Origin: Sphagnum compactum
Taxonomy: Eukaryota > Bryophyta > Sphagnopsida > Sphagnales
Length of the DNA stretch: 64,000 nt
Direction: 5' to 3'
NCBI GenBank assembly: GCA_965153455.1
Contig: OZ234500.1
Coordinates: 8,122,001-8,186,000, forward strand
The notes under the pieces were generated by a model. That model did no database searches. It was not told where the DNA came from and worked only from the letters and a program-made list of their open reading frames with translations. The translations under genes were made by a program, and so were the position numbers. Position 1 is the first letter of the stretch. Every line of letters begins with the position of its first letter. Positions 25,411 to 37,812 of this stretch are shown one piece after another.

Positions 25411-28400
25411 TTGCTGTGCTCTTTATCTTATCTCAAAGCAATGTCTTAAAAGAGGGCTTGCATTAACTGTGTTGGTTTTGCTTATGCGTGTGCTTAGTTT
25501 GTGTCTGAAGACTGTTTGATCTGAAGATGATGGGAGAGCACAATTTTTACCCTTTCATACACCAGTGTATTTGCATGCAACAAAGGATTACCTTGTTATA
25601 TAAGGCAGTATCTTTGAGCGTGATAAGTCTGGGGAACCATGTGTGGCACTGTTTCTTCCCCTAATGCTTCTTCTTAGATGAATCTGCTCATGATCAGCTT
25701 TCTTTGTTAGTTGCAATTTCATGGTCTGAATAGTCTTGCTGTACTGGGCCCTGACCATCTCTTCTCTGTGGATTAAAACCATTGCAAAACATTGCTCTGC
25801 TATAATCCCGTGACTGACAATTTGGAATTAACAACACACTGAACTTGAATAAGTTGGAATTTCATCAAAGCTTTATGAATTGCTGTTTACAGTATGAGGG
25901 TTGTTTCTGTGGGTATGTTAGTGACAAACCCATGAAAATTTGTTCAAAATGCCTACTCACGGTATGAACAAACTAGAGCCAGGTAAGTTCATGACATAGC
26001 TTGCCATTTTCATCATCTTACAATCATTCTACTAAAGGTGTGCCAGAAGGTGGCAAAATGAAAACAGTAATTTGCTCCATACTCCCAGGTTCCAACCTGC
26101 AAGTCTTTCCATTGCAAGCTTGCATATAATAGAGGTATGACAGTTATGAGTTAAGTATTGCAGATGGGGAACTACTCTTCACTTTCAATGCTCACATGGT
26201 TCTGCACAGGAATTGTAGCTGAAGACCTGCTACTAGTTAACCATTATACCCTACAGTCTTAAAGGTTTAAGGTGTAGGGTTTAGGGCTTAGGGACACTGC
26301 TTTCTTTTGGGAAGTTTTTTGTCATTTTATGACAAAAACATTTTGAGGTTTTTTTTTCCCTTGTTGTAAATTCGCTAGTTTTTCTATTTTTTTGGAAAGA
26401 ATCGCCAATTTTTCAATATCACCTAGATGAAAAAACCCTGCTTAGGGCATTGGGTTCTTGTATTCTGAAATAGAACATCGTCAAGTTTGTTCCTTCCAAG
26501 AGACTTCAACACATTTAAGTTTTTGTGACAATTTTTTTCATAAGTTTCAAATTTGTTTCAGAGATATTTTTTTCTTTTTTCATATCAATTCTTTATTTTT
26601 TCATAGTTTTCATTTTTGTAGAAGTAGCAAATTATTGTTGAGGAAACACATTTTACATTGAACATTATTCTCAAAAGAAATTTCACAAAATAGTAAAAAA
26701 ATTTCTATCAATAGAACTATTAATTCGTAAATGTTCATGTTTTTGCCCAAAGTTCTTTTCAAGTTGGAAATCAATGTTTTTAACACCAAAATTGGATTGA
26801 GGAAAAATCTTTGTATGACTATTAAGAAATTTTTGATTGATCAAAATTTATTTAATTTTTGGCAAAATTGAGCAACTTGGCACAAACGAAACTTAGAAAA
26901 TGAAAAAAAATGAAAATTTTGTGATTTTAGGGATTTTTTAAAATCGAAAAACAATTAAATTAGCCACATCTAGACCTAGGCACTTCCGAGCTAGTCACTT
27001 GGAGCAGCACTTTTGTAAGAATGCTACAGTTTGCCTACAACAATCATCGTTTAATGATTATTAATGTTGGGGATCCTTGCTAGTGGGACCTGTTTGAGGA
27101 ATTTGAAAACAAAACCTGAATCAGAAGTTTTAAAACCAAACAATTTTTGGAACATTTGATATCTTTTCTTTTGAGGATGTTTGAGATAGGTATGTTTTGT
27201 TAGAATGCTGATACTCCAGAAATTACAGAAGATGTATAATAGGTTTCAAACTTAACTATGTAGTTTGTGAACCCTATCATATCCTTGTCAAACCTGGATC
27301 AAATATATTTGTCTTTCTAAGGTCAAAAAGTAAATTTGTCACACTTTCACATTCTCACATCAAATCACATGACATGGGTCTTTTAAAAAAATAATCTTAT
27401 ATTGCAATACAAAATTAATCAAATGTCTTAACAACATTACTTCAAGGGCCGAGTCTCCAACAAGATAACAATTTATCCTTCTAGTAGATTATAAACCCTC
27501 CCACACAACATTGTCCATCATCCTTCATCCTCAATGGGTCCTTCATCTTCAATGGGAGAAACCTTGATAAAGTTAATCTCCCTTTTGAACCATGTATGAA
27601 CAATTTTCTTATAATATCCAACATTGCCATATCAAAATCTCAACAATCCTTGTTGAAGGTGATGAACAGATTCCCTTGTTTCTTGATTAATACTATAGTT
27701 CGAAATTGCAAAGCCTTCTTGTAAGGCCTAATAACATTTTTGAATTGAATTATGGTGTGTTCCAGGTCCTTTAATATCATGTCCATTATAGCATATTTGA
27801 TTGGGCCAACAAGCTTTGGAGTGAGAGCCAACCTCTTATTCATGTACTCAATGTCCAAAACATGGAATTTGAGGCTTTTGACATAACATCATATGAAAAT
27901 CAAACCCATGAATCATCAAAAGTGTTTTCAATGGGTTTAAATAACAAGGCATCACAAACACGTTGGCCTTGCCAATAGATAAGATGTTGTACATCTACCT
28001 ACTATGTCCACACTCTGAACACCAAAAAAATTCATTCCAATCTAATAGTTTAAACATTTTCACCAAAGAAACTAGTTCCAATAAGGTAAAATTTCAAAAA
28101 ATTGGATCCAAAGTGATAGTCCTTGTCCATGTGGAGGTAGGGCCTGACAAAAGGTCATTCTTTGAAGAATTTAAATCTTCTAATCCCAACAACTTAAATG
28201 CATAAAATTCATGGCATAACCAATCAAGGGCAAAAACATCCATGGGCGATACCACTAGGAACCACCTCAAGGAATGGTTAAGGAACCAAAAACGATCAAA
28301 TCACTTTCATGAGCCTTTTATTTTAAATGTTTTCACAACTATAAAATTTTTTATTTCTCATGTTTATCAATTGCATGCCCTAATATATGGCTTGAAGTTT

Positions 28401-29330
28401 ATCTTGGAATTAAAAAAATTAGAAACTGTTAAAATTTTGTATTCCTAATTAAATGGCCTTTTTAAAAATTGATAACTTTAACTTTGGAAATTCATAATTA
28501 AATTATACTTACTCAATTAATTTCTTTATAAAAACTTAAAAATAGAACGACTTCCAAATTACCTTGAGAAAAACATTTGAAGAAAAATTTCAAATCATGT
28601 TTCAAATTTGTGTTCCTAACCAAAAAGTTCAAAGAAAAGAACTAACGTGACATTCTTAAAACTTTTTCTTAATGCAATGATTAAGAACATCAAAATATAC
28701 AATAATTTTGATATTATTGAAAATTTGAAATCTATGGAACCTAATAAAAGTACTCATCAAAAAATAATTATGAAAATATTCATTTAAGTGTTTCCCATGA
28801 TTTTTCAAAATTCAATAGGTCCAAGAAAATCAAGGTGTGACGTTCTTAATGGTGCCACCCAAGGATGTTTTCACCCTCAACAGTTCATCAATGACATCTT
28901 TTTGAGGCAAAACCAAGTAGTTAGCATGCATCCAATAGACCTTATCCAAAGTGTTGATGAGTCTACAACTATGTTAATTGCATAAAAGTTGAGTAACTTT
29001 TTTTGAACACTCCATTTTTATGTCATCTTGACTATTTACTAGTTGTGTTCAAGAAATTTGGCAAGAAAAAATTGTTTTAATTCTTTTGATATTGCCCAAA
29101 AGTTTCCATGTTAATCAAATGACACATGCTTGCCTAAGATTAGAAAGATTTATTTTACATATCATATGAAAGGTTGCTTGGATATTTATGATGCAGGTTG
29201 GACTAAGGTTCGCAAAACCCATCATGTGAGGAAAAAAAATTTTAATTTATGGGTATTTGGTGCAAACACCAAAATAATAATAATAATGTATTTATGTGAC
29301 CACACACATTCATGACATATGTTATTTCAT
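25411..29330. other. BTF3 3' flank and AT-rich intergenic DNA
   Basis: 25411 to about 26200 probably holds the BTF3 3' UTR and flank. A short TTTAGGG-like cluster is at 26262-26300. From there on, no recognisable protein. Small frames at 26458, 27640 (minus), 27963, 28242 and 28788 show no domain. Old mobile-element residue is likely but not demonstrated. Confidence 0.4.
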
Positions 29331-29379
29331 TTTAATATAATCATATTGCAAATCATATTGTGTGTTTTTTTATTCAAGT

Positions 29380-29800
29380 AGTTGCACCTTCACTTTGTCA
29401 TGTATTGTTTCATTCAATTAATCACATTGTCAATTGAATTATCAATTTCATAAGTTTTCATATAATTCAATCATGTATTATTTTATTCAAGCAATCACAT
29501 CTTAACTTTCTCATATATTGCTTCATTCAATCAAACACATCATCACATGTATATTGCTTCTCATTTGCATTGTCACTTGAATTATTAATTTTGTATGTTT
29601 TTTCCAACCTTGTTTTATGCATTTCTTCATTTAATCAACAACATTGTCAATTGTCTATCCTTTTGCAAGCTTATGTGTAATCTTATCATGTCTTACTTCA
29701 TTCAATTATTCTAGAATCACATTATCACTTGAGCTATTGATTTTGTGATCTTCCATCCAATCTTATTACTATCACTTCATTCGCTCAACCTTTTCAATTA
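29380..29800. repeat. Degenerate tandem repeat, roughly 80-110-bp unit
   Basis: Phrases such as 'tcatgtattgcttcattcaatcaa', 'cacatt(g/a)tcacttgaattattaatttt' and 'gtttttccaacc' recur about five times in order. The array is much diverged and looks like an old satellite-like block. Confidence 0.55.
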
Positions 29801-32800
29801 CAAACTATAACTATTAGTCTTTTATTCAATGTTATTTTTTTCAATCAACCACTGGTCATAAGGTACAAACGAGATAACATGAGTCGCACCTACCTACTTT
29901 TGGGGTTGCTTTTGGGGGAATTTTTTTAGAATATTTAAAAAAGTCTTCAAGAAGTTCTTCAAAATTTAAAATTTATAAAAATATTATTATGTCAAGGTTT
30001 ATGTAAAATATTTCAAAATATATGTAATTTTCAAAAGTTTTGAAGTCTATTTATAAGCTCGTTTAGTGTTAAAAAACACACATTACAATGTTTAATAAGT
30101 GATTTTGAGAGCTTTTTACTCAATGGATAGTTTTCAAATTAATTCCTTGTTCCAATGATATCTTATGAACCTTAATGTATAAAAGAACTTATATTTTCAA
30201 CACCAAATTAAATTATCACTTTTAAACATGAAAAATTAAGCACATGTTATACTTGTTGTGGCTCTTGTTAGTGTGATTGTACCCCATATGTGCTACTAGA
30301 TTCTTAATGTTATATTCAATTAAAAGAAACAAACCTATTGCATTGGAGTTTTGAAATACAATGTGACCAGTGAAAATTTAATTATTCTTAAAATGGTGAT
30401 AACCTTCATGAAATTTTTGATAAAATCAACATTTCCCATGATGATGAACAAAATAAATATTTTTTTAAAGGTTGTAAATTTCATTACCAAAAACAATACT
30501 TTTTCCAATTGTGACATGCAATGCACATCATCACAAGATGGAAGAGACATATGTATGTAATGTTGTAATTAAAAAAATAAAACAATAATTTGTTTCACAT
30601 TATTATCATTTTTGTGGATACTCATTAAACGTGTGGGGCATTAATAGGTGACCCATATTTTCCATCATCAAGATATGATGGAATTGGGTGGAAAATATAA
30701 TAAAATGTACATATGTTAACATGAAACTTAATGAATGTCATGTTGAAAAAAAATTTAAACATTATCATTCAATCAAAATAAACATCAAATTCATTCATTA
30801 TAGTGAGAAGTGGAATCTTATAATATTTTAATATCACCTCCACACACAACTTGGGGGTGGACACTTTATTTTGCTCCTTCTAATGATCCTATGTTTTGGA
30901 ATGGGCCAAAAAAAATAAAAATAAAAATCCTATTTTAAAATTAATATAAAATATTTTTCTTTAAAAATTAGTGGAGGCCATCCTCCCTCAAATTCTTTAT
31001 GAAAAGTAAGATAAAAACATGTTAATTAATGTAAATCTAAAATGATTTCACCTTTTTTCTTTCATCATTCAAATTTGAAATGTGTGTTTAACACCCCACA
31101 CACATTACATCACAAGCATCCTAATTCATTATATTAAAATATGTTTATAGATTATGGCTAATGGTTTATGTAGAACTTATAATGTGTGGAAAATTACAAA
31201 AAATTCTTTTAAATATTTATTTATTTATTTTAAATTATGATATTTATAAAATCTAGTTTGGAAACACATTTAAATCCAAGGTCCAACACATGTCAACCTA
31301 TCATGCTTATCCAAACGTTTGCCTTGCCAAACAGACTTAGTTGAATGGTAATCTAACAATGTGTGTGTAATATTTACCACCTATATGTTAAGAAAGTCGG
31401 GTTTCTAATCATGAAGTTTTGTATATTAACATGTAAGATTAAATCAAAGAATAAATACACATGTTTAAAAATAATGAAAATGAATTAAATTTTATTTTCA
31501 TTGAAGAGGAAGAGGCCCAGGGGGGGGGGGCGCGGGGGGGGGGGATGAGGGATGAAGGACATTAGGGGATGATGGAAAGGCAATTTTAAAAATCTTTGGG
31601 GCAAGGAGGGGTGCCAGAAACGATGTCAATGGTGCCAAGTAGGATGAGGGATGCCAAGGTGTTGAAAAGATTAATGTTTTCAATAGCTGAAGATTGAATT
31701 TCATGTTCTAAAACTAATGAAAGTGACAATGATTTCGTGGACAATTTATATGATTATGGATTACCAATGTCCTTGTAACTAATATTTTTTCAAAATCAGT
31801 AATTTTTTCATAAATGTATTAGTTTTCTGACCTTATGTCAATTGATTGTCATTGCTAGTGTGATGTTGTGAGAAGCCCAAATAATTATGTATGATGATGC
31901 CATACAAATGATGCCTACAAGAGCACAAAAGAAAAATGAGACACATTGGGTACCACTGTATGTGCTGTTGATTTTGCAAAGCATTCAATCTCCACCTTCC
32001 AAATGCTTGGACCAACTTGAATTGGCCGATGAATCTATTTATTTGGGTCTAAGTAATTTACAAGGTTTCATACCCAAGAAAACTCATCTCTTGAAGTGAT
32101 GGAATGTGACTTCAACATGTCACTTCCTCCCATCTTGAGTATGGGGTACCCATATTGGAGTAAAAAGTGTACATACCAATGCACCAATGAAATGAGACCA
32201 TAATTGTACATCCATTACTGATGAATTAAGTAAATGTCTTTCAAATTTTCAGATATGAAAATAGCAAACCAAGTGGCAATATCAGTTTGTTGTTTGTGTA
32301 CCATATGGGAGCTTCATGTACCCTTGTAAAGGAGTAGGTATGCTACTCAGCAGTTACTTTATGAGTAGCTAGAGTAAGGGTATATAGGGTTGTATGAAGG
32401 TTAATATGATGGGTGGGGTCAAACAACACCCACCATACCACCACCAGCTGGAACCTTCCATTTGGATTGTGTTGTGGATGTTTCCCTCCTTCATCCTTGG
32501 GGCGAACAAAAGAAGAGCTTTGGTTAAAAGAAAACCCTAAAATCGAATCACTGAAGAATTTGAACACAACAGAATGAATGAGGTTGGAGAAAGGTTATAT
32601 TCAACACTTCTTGTTGTCTTCACATCATCCATCATCCATCCAAAGTGGTACACTTGAGAGTCTTGTTCAGGCCACTATGAGTAACAGAGTCAATTTTAAC
32701 TCCCTTCCCACCCACCCACCCATCCATTCCATCCATTCCATCCAACCCACCAAACACGAATTCAATCACAATCCCAACCACAAAAATAGGGCAGAATTGA

Positions 32801-33144
32801 GGGCACAGCAAACACAAATTCAGAGCCCCATTAGGGCCATTAAACTCATTTGGGGACATTCATGAATTGCAATGGATCTCCTATACAATTTGATCAAAAA
32901 CTGGAAGGTGGCTTAGGAGTGATTCTTGTTATGATTTCTCATGCAGTTTTTGTGTTAAAATGCTGAGCAGCTACCAGATCGATTTCCCGGATCCATGATT
33001 TTTTTGTGTCATGGTCTTACTACACACAAAAAAGGCATGGAGATCTGCTGCTCCCAGGAGATATGATGAGCAGCTACTGAATCATTTCTTAATCATGGTC
33101 TTGCAAGAAAAACAGAAGCAATGTAGATGATTTCTATCACATGT

Positions 33145-33145
<1 letters not shown>
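29801..33145. other. AT-rich intergenic DNA, no gene recognised
   Basis: Mostly AT-rich. Exceptions are a G-run (31519-31544) and a CCATTCCATCC-type short repeat (about 32700-32745). Frames at 31498-31704 (minus), 31887-32099 and 32578-32865 are low-complexity or unsupported. The part after 32340 has more mixed composition and may be distal promoter of the pectinesterase gene. Confidence 0.4.
31519..31544. repeat. Long G-run pair (G11 and G11 separated by CGC)
   Basis: Two runs of 11 G residues separated by CGC, on the plus strand. Such sequence can form G-quadruplexes and is also prone to sequencing error. Confidence 0.85.
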
Positions 33146-33146
<1 letters not shown>

Positions 33147-33204
<58 letters not shown>

Positions 33205-33216
33205 TGTGTGTGTGTG
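33147..33216. repeat. (GA)n followed by (GT)n microsatellite
   Basis: About 27 GA units (to about 33202) run directly into about 7 GT units. It is located about 840 bases upstream of the pectinesterase start codon. GAGA tracts are common in plant promoters and leaders. Confidence 0.92.
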
Positions 33217-33699
33217 AGGGATGTGAAACAAGATCTGTCCACAGCAATGTTCTGAACAGTATGAAGTAATTAGTAGTCAAACAGTCAGAGCTGTGGTAAT
33301 TCGAAAGGGAATGAAAAATGAATTTGAAGTTGTAAGTAAATTGATTTCAAGTTGAAAAAATGAAGAATCAATGTGGAAGATAGATGAATCTGTGGGATCT
33401 AACAAGTTGTTACAACTTACATCATCACAAAACACCCTCTAAAAACTCATGAGGTGAAAGTTTTTTTAACTTTGGAGACTTGCAAAATAGAGTTGATTTA
33501 GATCTTCCATGACATGAATATTGATGTTCATATAAGGGCTCGGTTGAAGAGTAGGACTCGGGGCAACTAATTTGGGCAACTAATGCTGAACACATTAATA
33601 AGTAGTAGCCATCTGTGAATTAACTTTCTTATTTGCTCTTAGGGTACTTACAGGGAAAAAGAATTTGGCAAATCAGCAATCTCGCACTCTATGTCATTC

Positions 33700-34000
33700 A
33701 TTATGTGCAATTGATTCGTCAGTTTGTTTTGACAGAATTGAGTAGGAAATTAGCTCCCAATGCATGTAGTGGCGTTGGTGATTTAGAGTTGCAATTCATT
33801 TATTTGTTTTGACAGAATTTGAGATCAGTTGCAGCAGGAAGAAGAAGAGATTGGCTACTTTGTTGGGTTGGTGATCAAAGTGTGCAATTCATTAGTTTGC
33901 AGCCTCTGACAATTCAATTTATCAGAAACTTACAGCTCAAAGAAATCAGCTAGCAGTGCCCTGTTGTGGGTGGTGATTAGAGTGCAATTCATTCATTACA
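33700..34000 (+). repeat. Imperfect repeats in the pectinesterase leader/promoter
   Basis: A motif 'gtgcaattcatt' followed by 'tttgttttgacagaattgag'-like sequence occurs at about 33706, 33790, 33880 and 33979 (the last two partial). Spacing is about 85-100 bases. They lie immediately upstream of the chosen start. Confidence 0.6.
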
Positions 34001-34053
34001 TGTTAAATGTTTGTTTGTACACTAGAGTTCTAGGAATTTGTATTATACTTGCC

Positions 34054-34514
34054 ATGGAATTCAGGCAATGGCATTCTTGTTGTTGCAAAGGATTGATGAG
34101 ATGTACAGTTTGGCATCGAAGAATACAGATCATGGTTGTAGTAGTTTTCACCCTTCTGGTCATGGATTCGTGGCAGATGATTGTGATGAGGTGTGTGGAG
34201 TGCAACGGGGGGAGTAGTAGCTGGAGGCTCCCAGATCAAGCTTCAAATGTGGTTGTTGGTCAGTCTGTTGATGATTTGCAGCAGGCAGTTTCTAGTCCAG
34301 CAGCTGATTACCGTGGCTCGCAGCTGTTGCAGCAGCAGAGTAGGAGCAGATCCTCCTCCTCTAAGAGACGTCGGCATGTAGTGGTTGACTTGAATTCATC
34401 GCAGGGGCATTTCAGATCTGTGCAGGAAGCTGTCAATTCGATTCCTGATGGAAATCCTGACAAACTCATCATCCACATCAATGCTGGCAACTACTTGTAA
34501 GCTTAGACCTTTTC

Positions 34515-34548
<34 letters not shown>

Positions 34549-36264
34549 TGGAACCAATGTCAGCAGCTGGTAGTCCCACAGAATTGTAGGTGCTTTGAGG
34601 GAAGACTGATCATCTCTCTAGGAAGAGGAATGGCCAGACCAGGAGTGTATGAATCTCCAGTCTAAGAGAGCTTGAGATTTGGATGCTTTGAAGATCTGGA
34701 GAATTCAGACAACATTTCATGAGGAAGAAACAGTACAATTTGTGTCACAAGCTGGTGAAGAGGATCAATGATGATGATGATGATGATGATGAGAAGACTC
34801 ATGAGTGCTCATGAGGGAGCATGGGTAAGATGGCAGGGAGAAGGTGGTAGTCGCTCACAACCTACCATATCTGACTTTCCAAGGAGCTGGTGCAGATGTA
34901 ACAACCATAACTTGGCATGACATTGCAAGTGACCTTGGCTCTGATGGCCAGCAACTCACTGCTTACAATACTGCTTCAGTCACAGTCTTTGCCCCCCACT
35001 TCATCGCTCGTGACATTGCATTCCGGGTTCGATCAGATCTTTTGTCTCTCTGCTCAATATCATGATTCCTGTCAGTAAATCTTTCAAGCTTTTTTGCTGT
35101 ACTTCTTGATATGATGCTCAAGAGGAACCAAGAAGAACAATGTGATGATTATCTTGTAAGTTGGAACTTGTTACTGTCCTGTCCGCAGAATACAGCGCCT
35201 TCACCACCAGCAGGAACTAATGGTAAACAAGGTGCAGCTTTTCGAATATCGGGTGACATGGCAGCATTCTACAGCTGTAGCTTCTTTGGAGGTCAAGATA
35301 CTCTCTGCGACGACACTGGCCGCCACTATTTCAAGAATTGCTACATTGAAGGCTCCATCGACTTCGTGTTTGGAAACGGACAATCCATTTACATGGTAGT
35401 TTTTTTCCACCAACCCAAAAGACCAGCTTTCTTTATGCATCACAACAAAATCCAAAGAACATCCTCAGATGCAAGCTGAAGAGCATCTGAACCATGCCAA
35501 ACATATTGAGATCCACTTTGAACTGAAAATTTTCTTTGCTCATAAATGCAAATGAAAATTTGAAGAGCATCTTCAGATCCATGTGGAACATATCTCAATC
35601 CAGTTCAAACTGAAATGTTTTCTTTTGTCTCTTGCTTCCTGCACATGACTTACTGTGAGTATCCTGGCCCACAGTTGTCAACACTGGTATCAACTGCAGT
35701 GGATTATGGTGCATTTGCAGCTCAAGACAGGCAAACTGCAAGCGAATCAACTGGGTTTTCATTCATGAATTGCACTCTTACTGGGACAGGCTACAACTAC
35801 CTTGGAAGAGCAATGGGTCCCTACTCTCGTATCATTTATGCTTACTCCTACATTGACAACATGCTTGCACCAGGAGGCTGGGATGACTGGGACCATGACA
35901 CTTCCAGAGACAGGTAAGAAAGTTTCTGACATCTAGATCTCATGATCAAACATTGAAGCATCAGCAGTTGCTGACAATCATCAGAAACTGCTTCCAAAAT
36001 ACAAGCCAATACAATAAGGACAAAAAACATTCTACAGATCTATCATGATGCATTTGAGCATTGCTGCAACAAGTGCTGATTTTTCCAGTGTCCATACCCA
36101 TTACATATGACAGCACAGTGACATTTGGAGAGCTGAAATGCTGGGGACCTGGAGCAAACCAGAAAACAAGAGTTCCATGGTCACACGAGTTTACTGAGGC
36201 AAATGTGAAGTCATTGTATCAGCTGAGCTTCATCGATGCTCATGAATGGCTCACTGAAGTATAG
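34054..36264 (+). CDS. Pectinesterase (pectin methylesterase), PME53/PME15-like, no PMEI domain
   Basis: Removes methyl esters from cell-wall homogalacturonan; expected to be secreted or membrane-anchored facing the wall. Five exons: 34054-34496, 34837-35026, 35189-35395, 35675-35913 and 36114-36264 (stop TAG), coding for 409 residues, phases consistent. A hydrophobic stretch at residues 26-37 could be a signal anchor. A Ser/Arg-rich linker follows, then the right-handed beta-helix domain from about residue 115. Family signatures: GNYLE (145-149), Q225 in 'GKQGAAF', QDT with catalytic acid D248 (247-249), DFVFG with nucleophile D269, and R325 in 'YLGRAMG'. The usual LGRPW is changed to LGRAM, as seen in part of this subfamily. 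The start has a good context (gccATGg); an in-frame ATG at 34000 is the alternative. The exon 3/4 junction is my least certain join. Confidence 0.88.
34519..34545. repeat. (CT)n microsatellite in pectinesterase intron 1
   Basis: Run of about 13 CT units, 20 bases after the intron 1 donor. A (GAT)n run follows in the same intron at about 34766-34791. Confidence 0.9.
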
Positions 36265-37812
36265 CTCAGCCATCTCCGGCTCTCCAAGGAGCTCAAATGA
36301 AATCCAGTAGCGCTCCTGCTGACAAGCATGTGGAATAGTTTGTTGTCCAAATGATAAGAATCTGAGCTTCTGGCTGAATTGTGAGTGCATCCCCTTCCTC
36401 TTGTACTTGCCTCCCTTTCACTCTGGATGTACACAGAAGAGAGTACCAAGAACATTATGCACCTGTAAATTGTACAATACAAACCCAGAGAGTCTCAAGG
36501 CTTTTGCAGGATATACGCACTGTTGAATTGGAGCAAAAGTGTCAGAAAGACAATGAATCAGGTTTCTGAATCTTTTGCAGTGGGAATAGGTTGTTATCTG
36601 CAAGACCTTTTTCATCTCCCTGCAATCTGTGGACATCAACCCTTGAAAGGATTGTTTTGCCCATTGATGCTGACATTTTCCTGAGTAAAAAGTTGCAAAG
36701 CCATACTGAGACCCTTTAGCAAAACTGTCATACATTCAAGATTTTTGGGAAAGATCATTGGCAGATTCAGAGACAGCAGAGTCTCTCCTTGACCCACAAA
36801 TATAATGGCCCTCAACACAAAAAATTGACAAGAATGAGCAGTGTTCTACTTTGCATAAAACTGTCCTCATCATCAGGTTTTGTCCTTCAAGACAGTAGCA
36901 AACTGTCCTCTGCATCAACTGTCTGCCTAGCAAGCTCTTGGGATGGGCACAAAACAAGGCCAAGAGGTCCATCCCGACCAATCAAACTTATCCATGATTC
37001 TTCTTGCAAAGCAAGAATAATGTGGAGAAAACATAAACTAGGGTTTTTCCTACACCACTGAAGGCAATGATTCCTTTCCTTTTAGCTGGATCAGTCTCTG
37101 AATTTCCAAAACAGCTGCCTCTTTCTGACTGGAAAGGTACTCCCGGAAGTCTTCCTTGTCATCAAGCTCTTCTCCAACCCCTCCGCTTTGCTTACCACCC
37201 AGCTCCCCACCATTGGCAGCAGGCTTGAAGGAGCCTCATTGCTCAAAGCCACTAAGATAGTGTCCCTCCCTCTTCTGTCTCCTTTGAACCCTTGCAGCAT
37301 TGTCATTCTCTTAACACAGCCTCAAACCACAAGAGTTTACAGTATGGTTTGTGCACACAGCAAAAACCAATACCCTATTCTAGACAAGCGGATGAAAAGA
37401 GGCCAGTCAAAAACTCAGCAAACCTGCACCAGAATTCCTAAATGAGAAACAAGAGAAGTAAACATCCAATGTTGAGAAGCCAACCCTTCTGAAGAACACA
37501 ATCACAGAAGCACCCACAAAACACAAAGTTGCAAAGATTTCCTGGAACAACATGAAAGACTTGGCAAAAGGATTTTACTTGACAGAAGACAAAAGACAAA
37601 AGCCTCTGGAGATAAAAAGTCAGGCAGGACATTGGAGTCATGACTGGACTTCTCTCCTTAAGAGTGCAAGCATTTGAAAGGAGGAGCATGTGCAAAACTG
37701 AGAGGGGTACATGACAGTCAGAACCCCATAAATTTGCCTATTAATGGGACAGCAGCTATTATAGTACAATCATTTCAGCCTCTGTAGGCTGACTACAGAC
37801 AACCCACCTTTT
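36265..37812. other. Region between convergent genes, possible coiled-coil exon
   Basis: Lies between the stop codons of the convergent pectinesterase (+) and trihelix (-) genes and probably holds both 3' UTRs. On the minus strand, 37235-37050 reads open for 61 codons with a charged, helix-forming composition (…DDKEDFREYLSSQKEAAV…) ending in a stop. It has a coding look, but no start, domain or linked exon could be established. Other frames here look random. Confidence 0.35.

Noticed and set aside
31498-31704. Proline-rich minus-strand frame
   Set aside because: Produced by the G-runs; low complexity, no domain or splice support.
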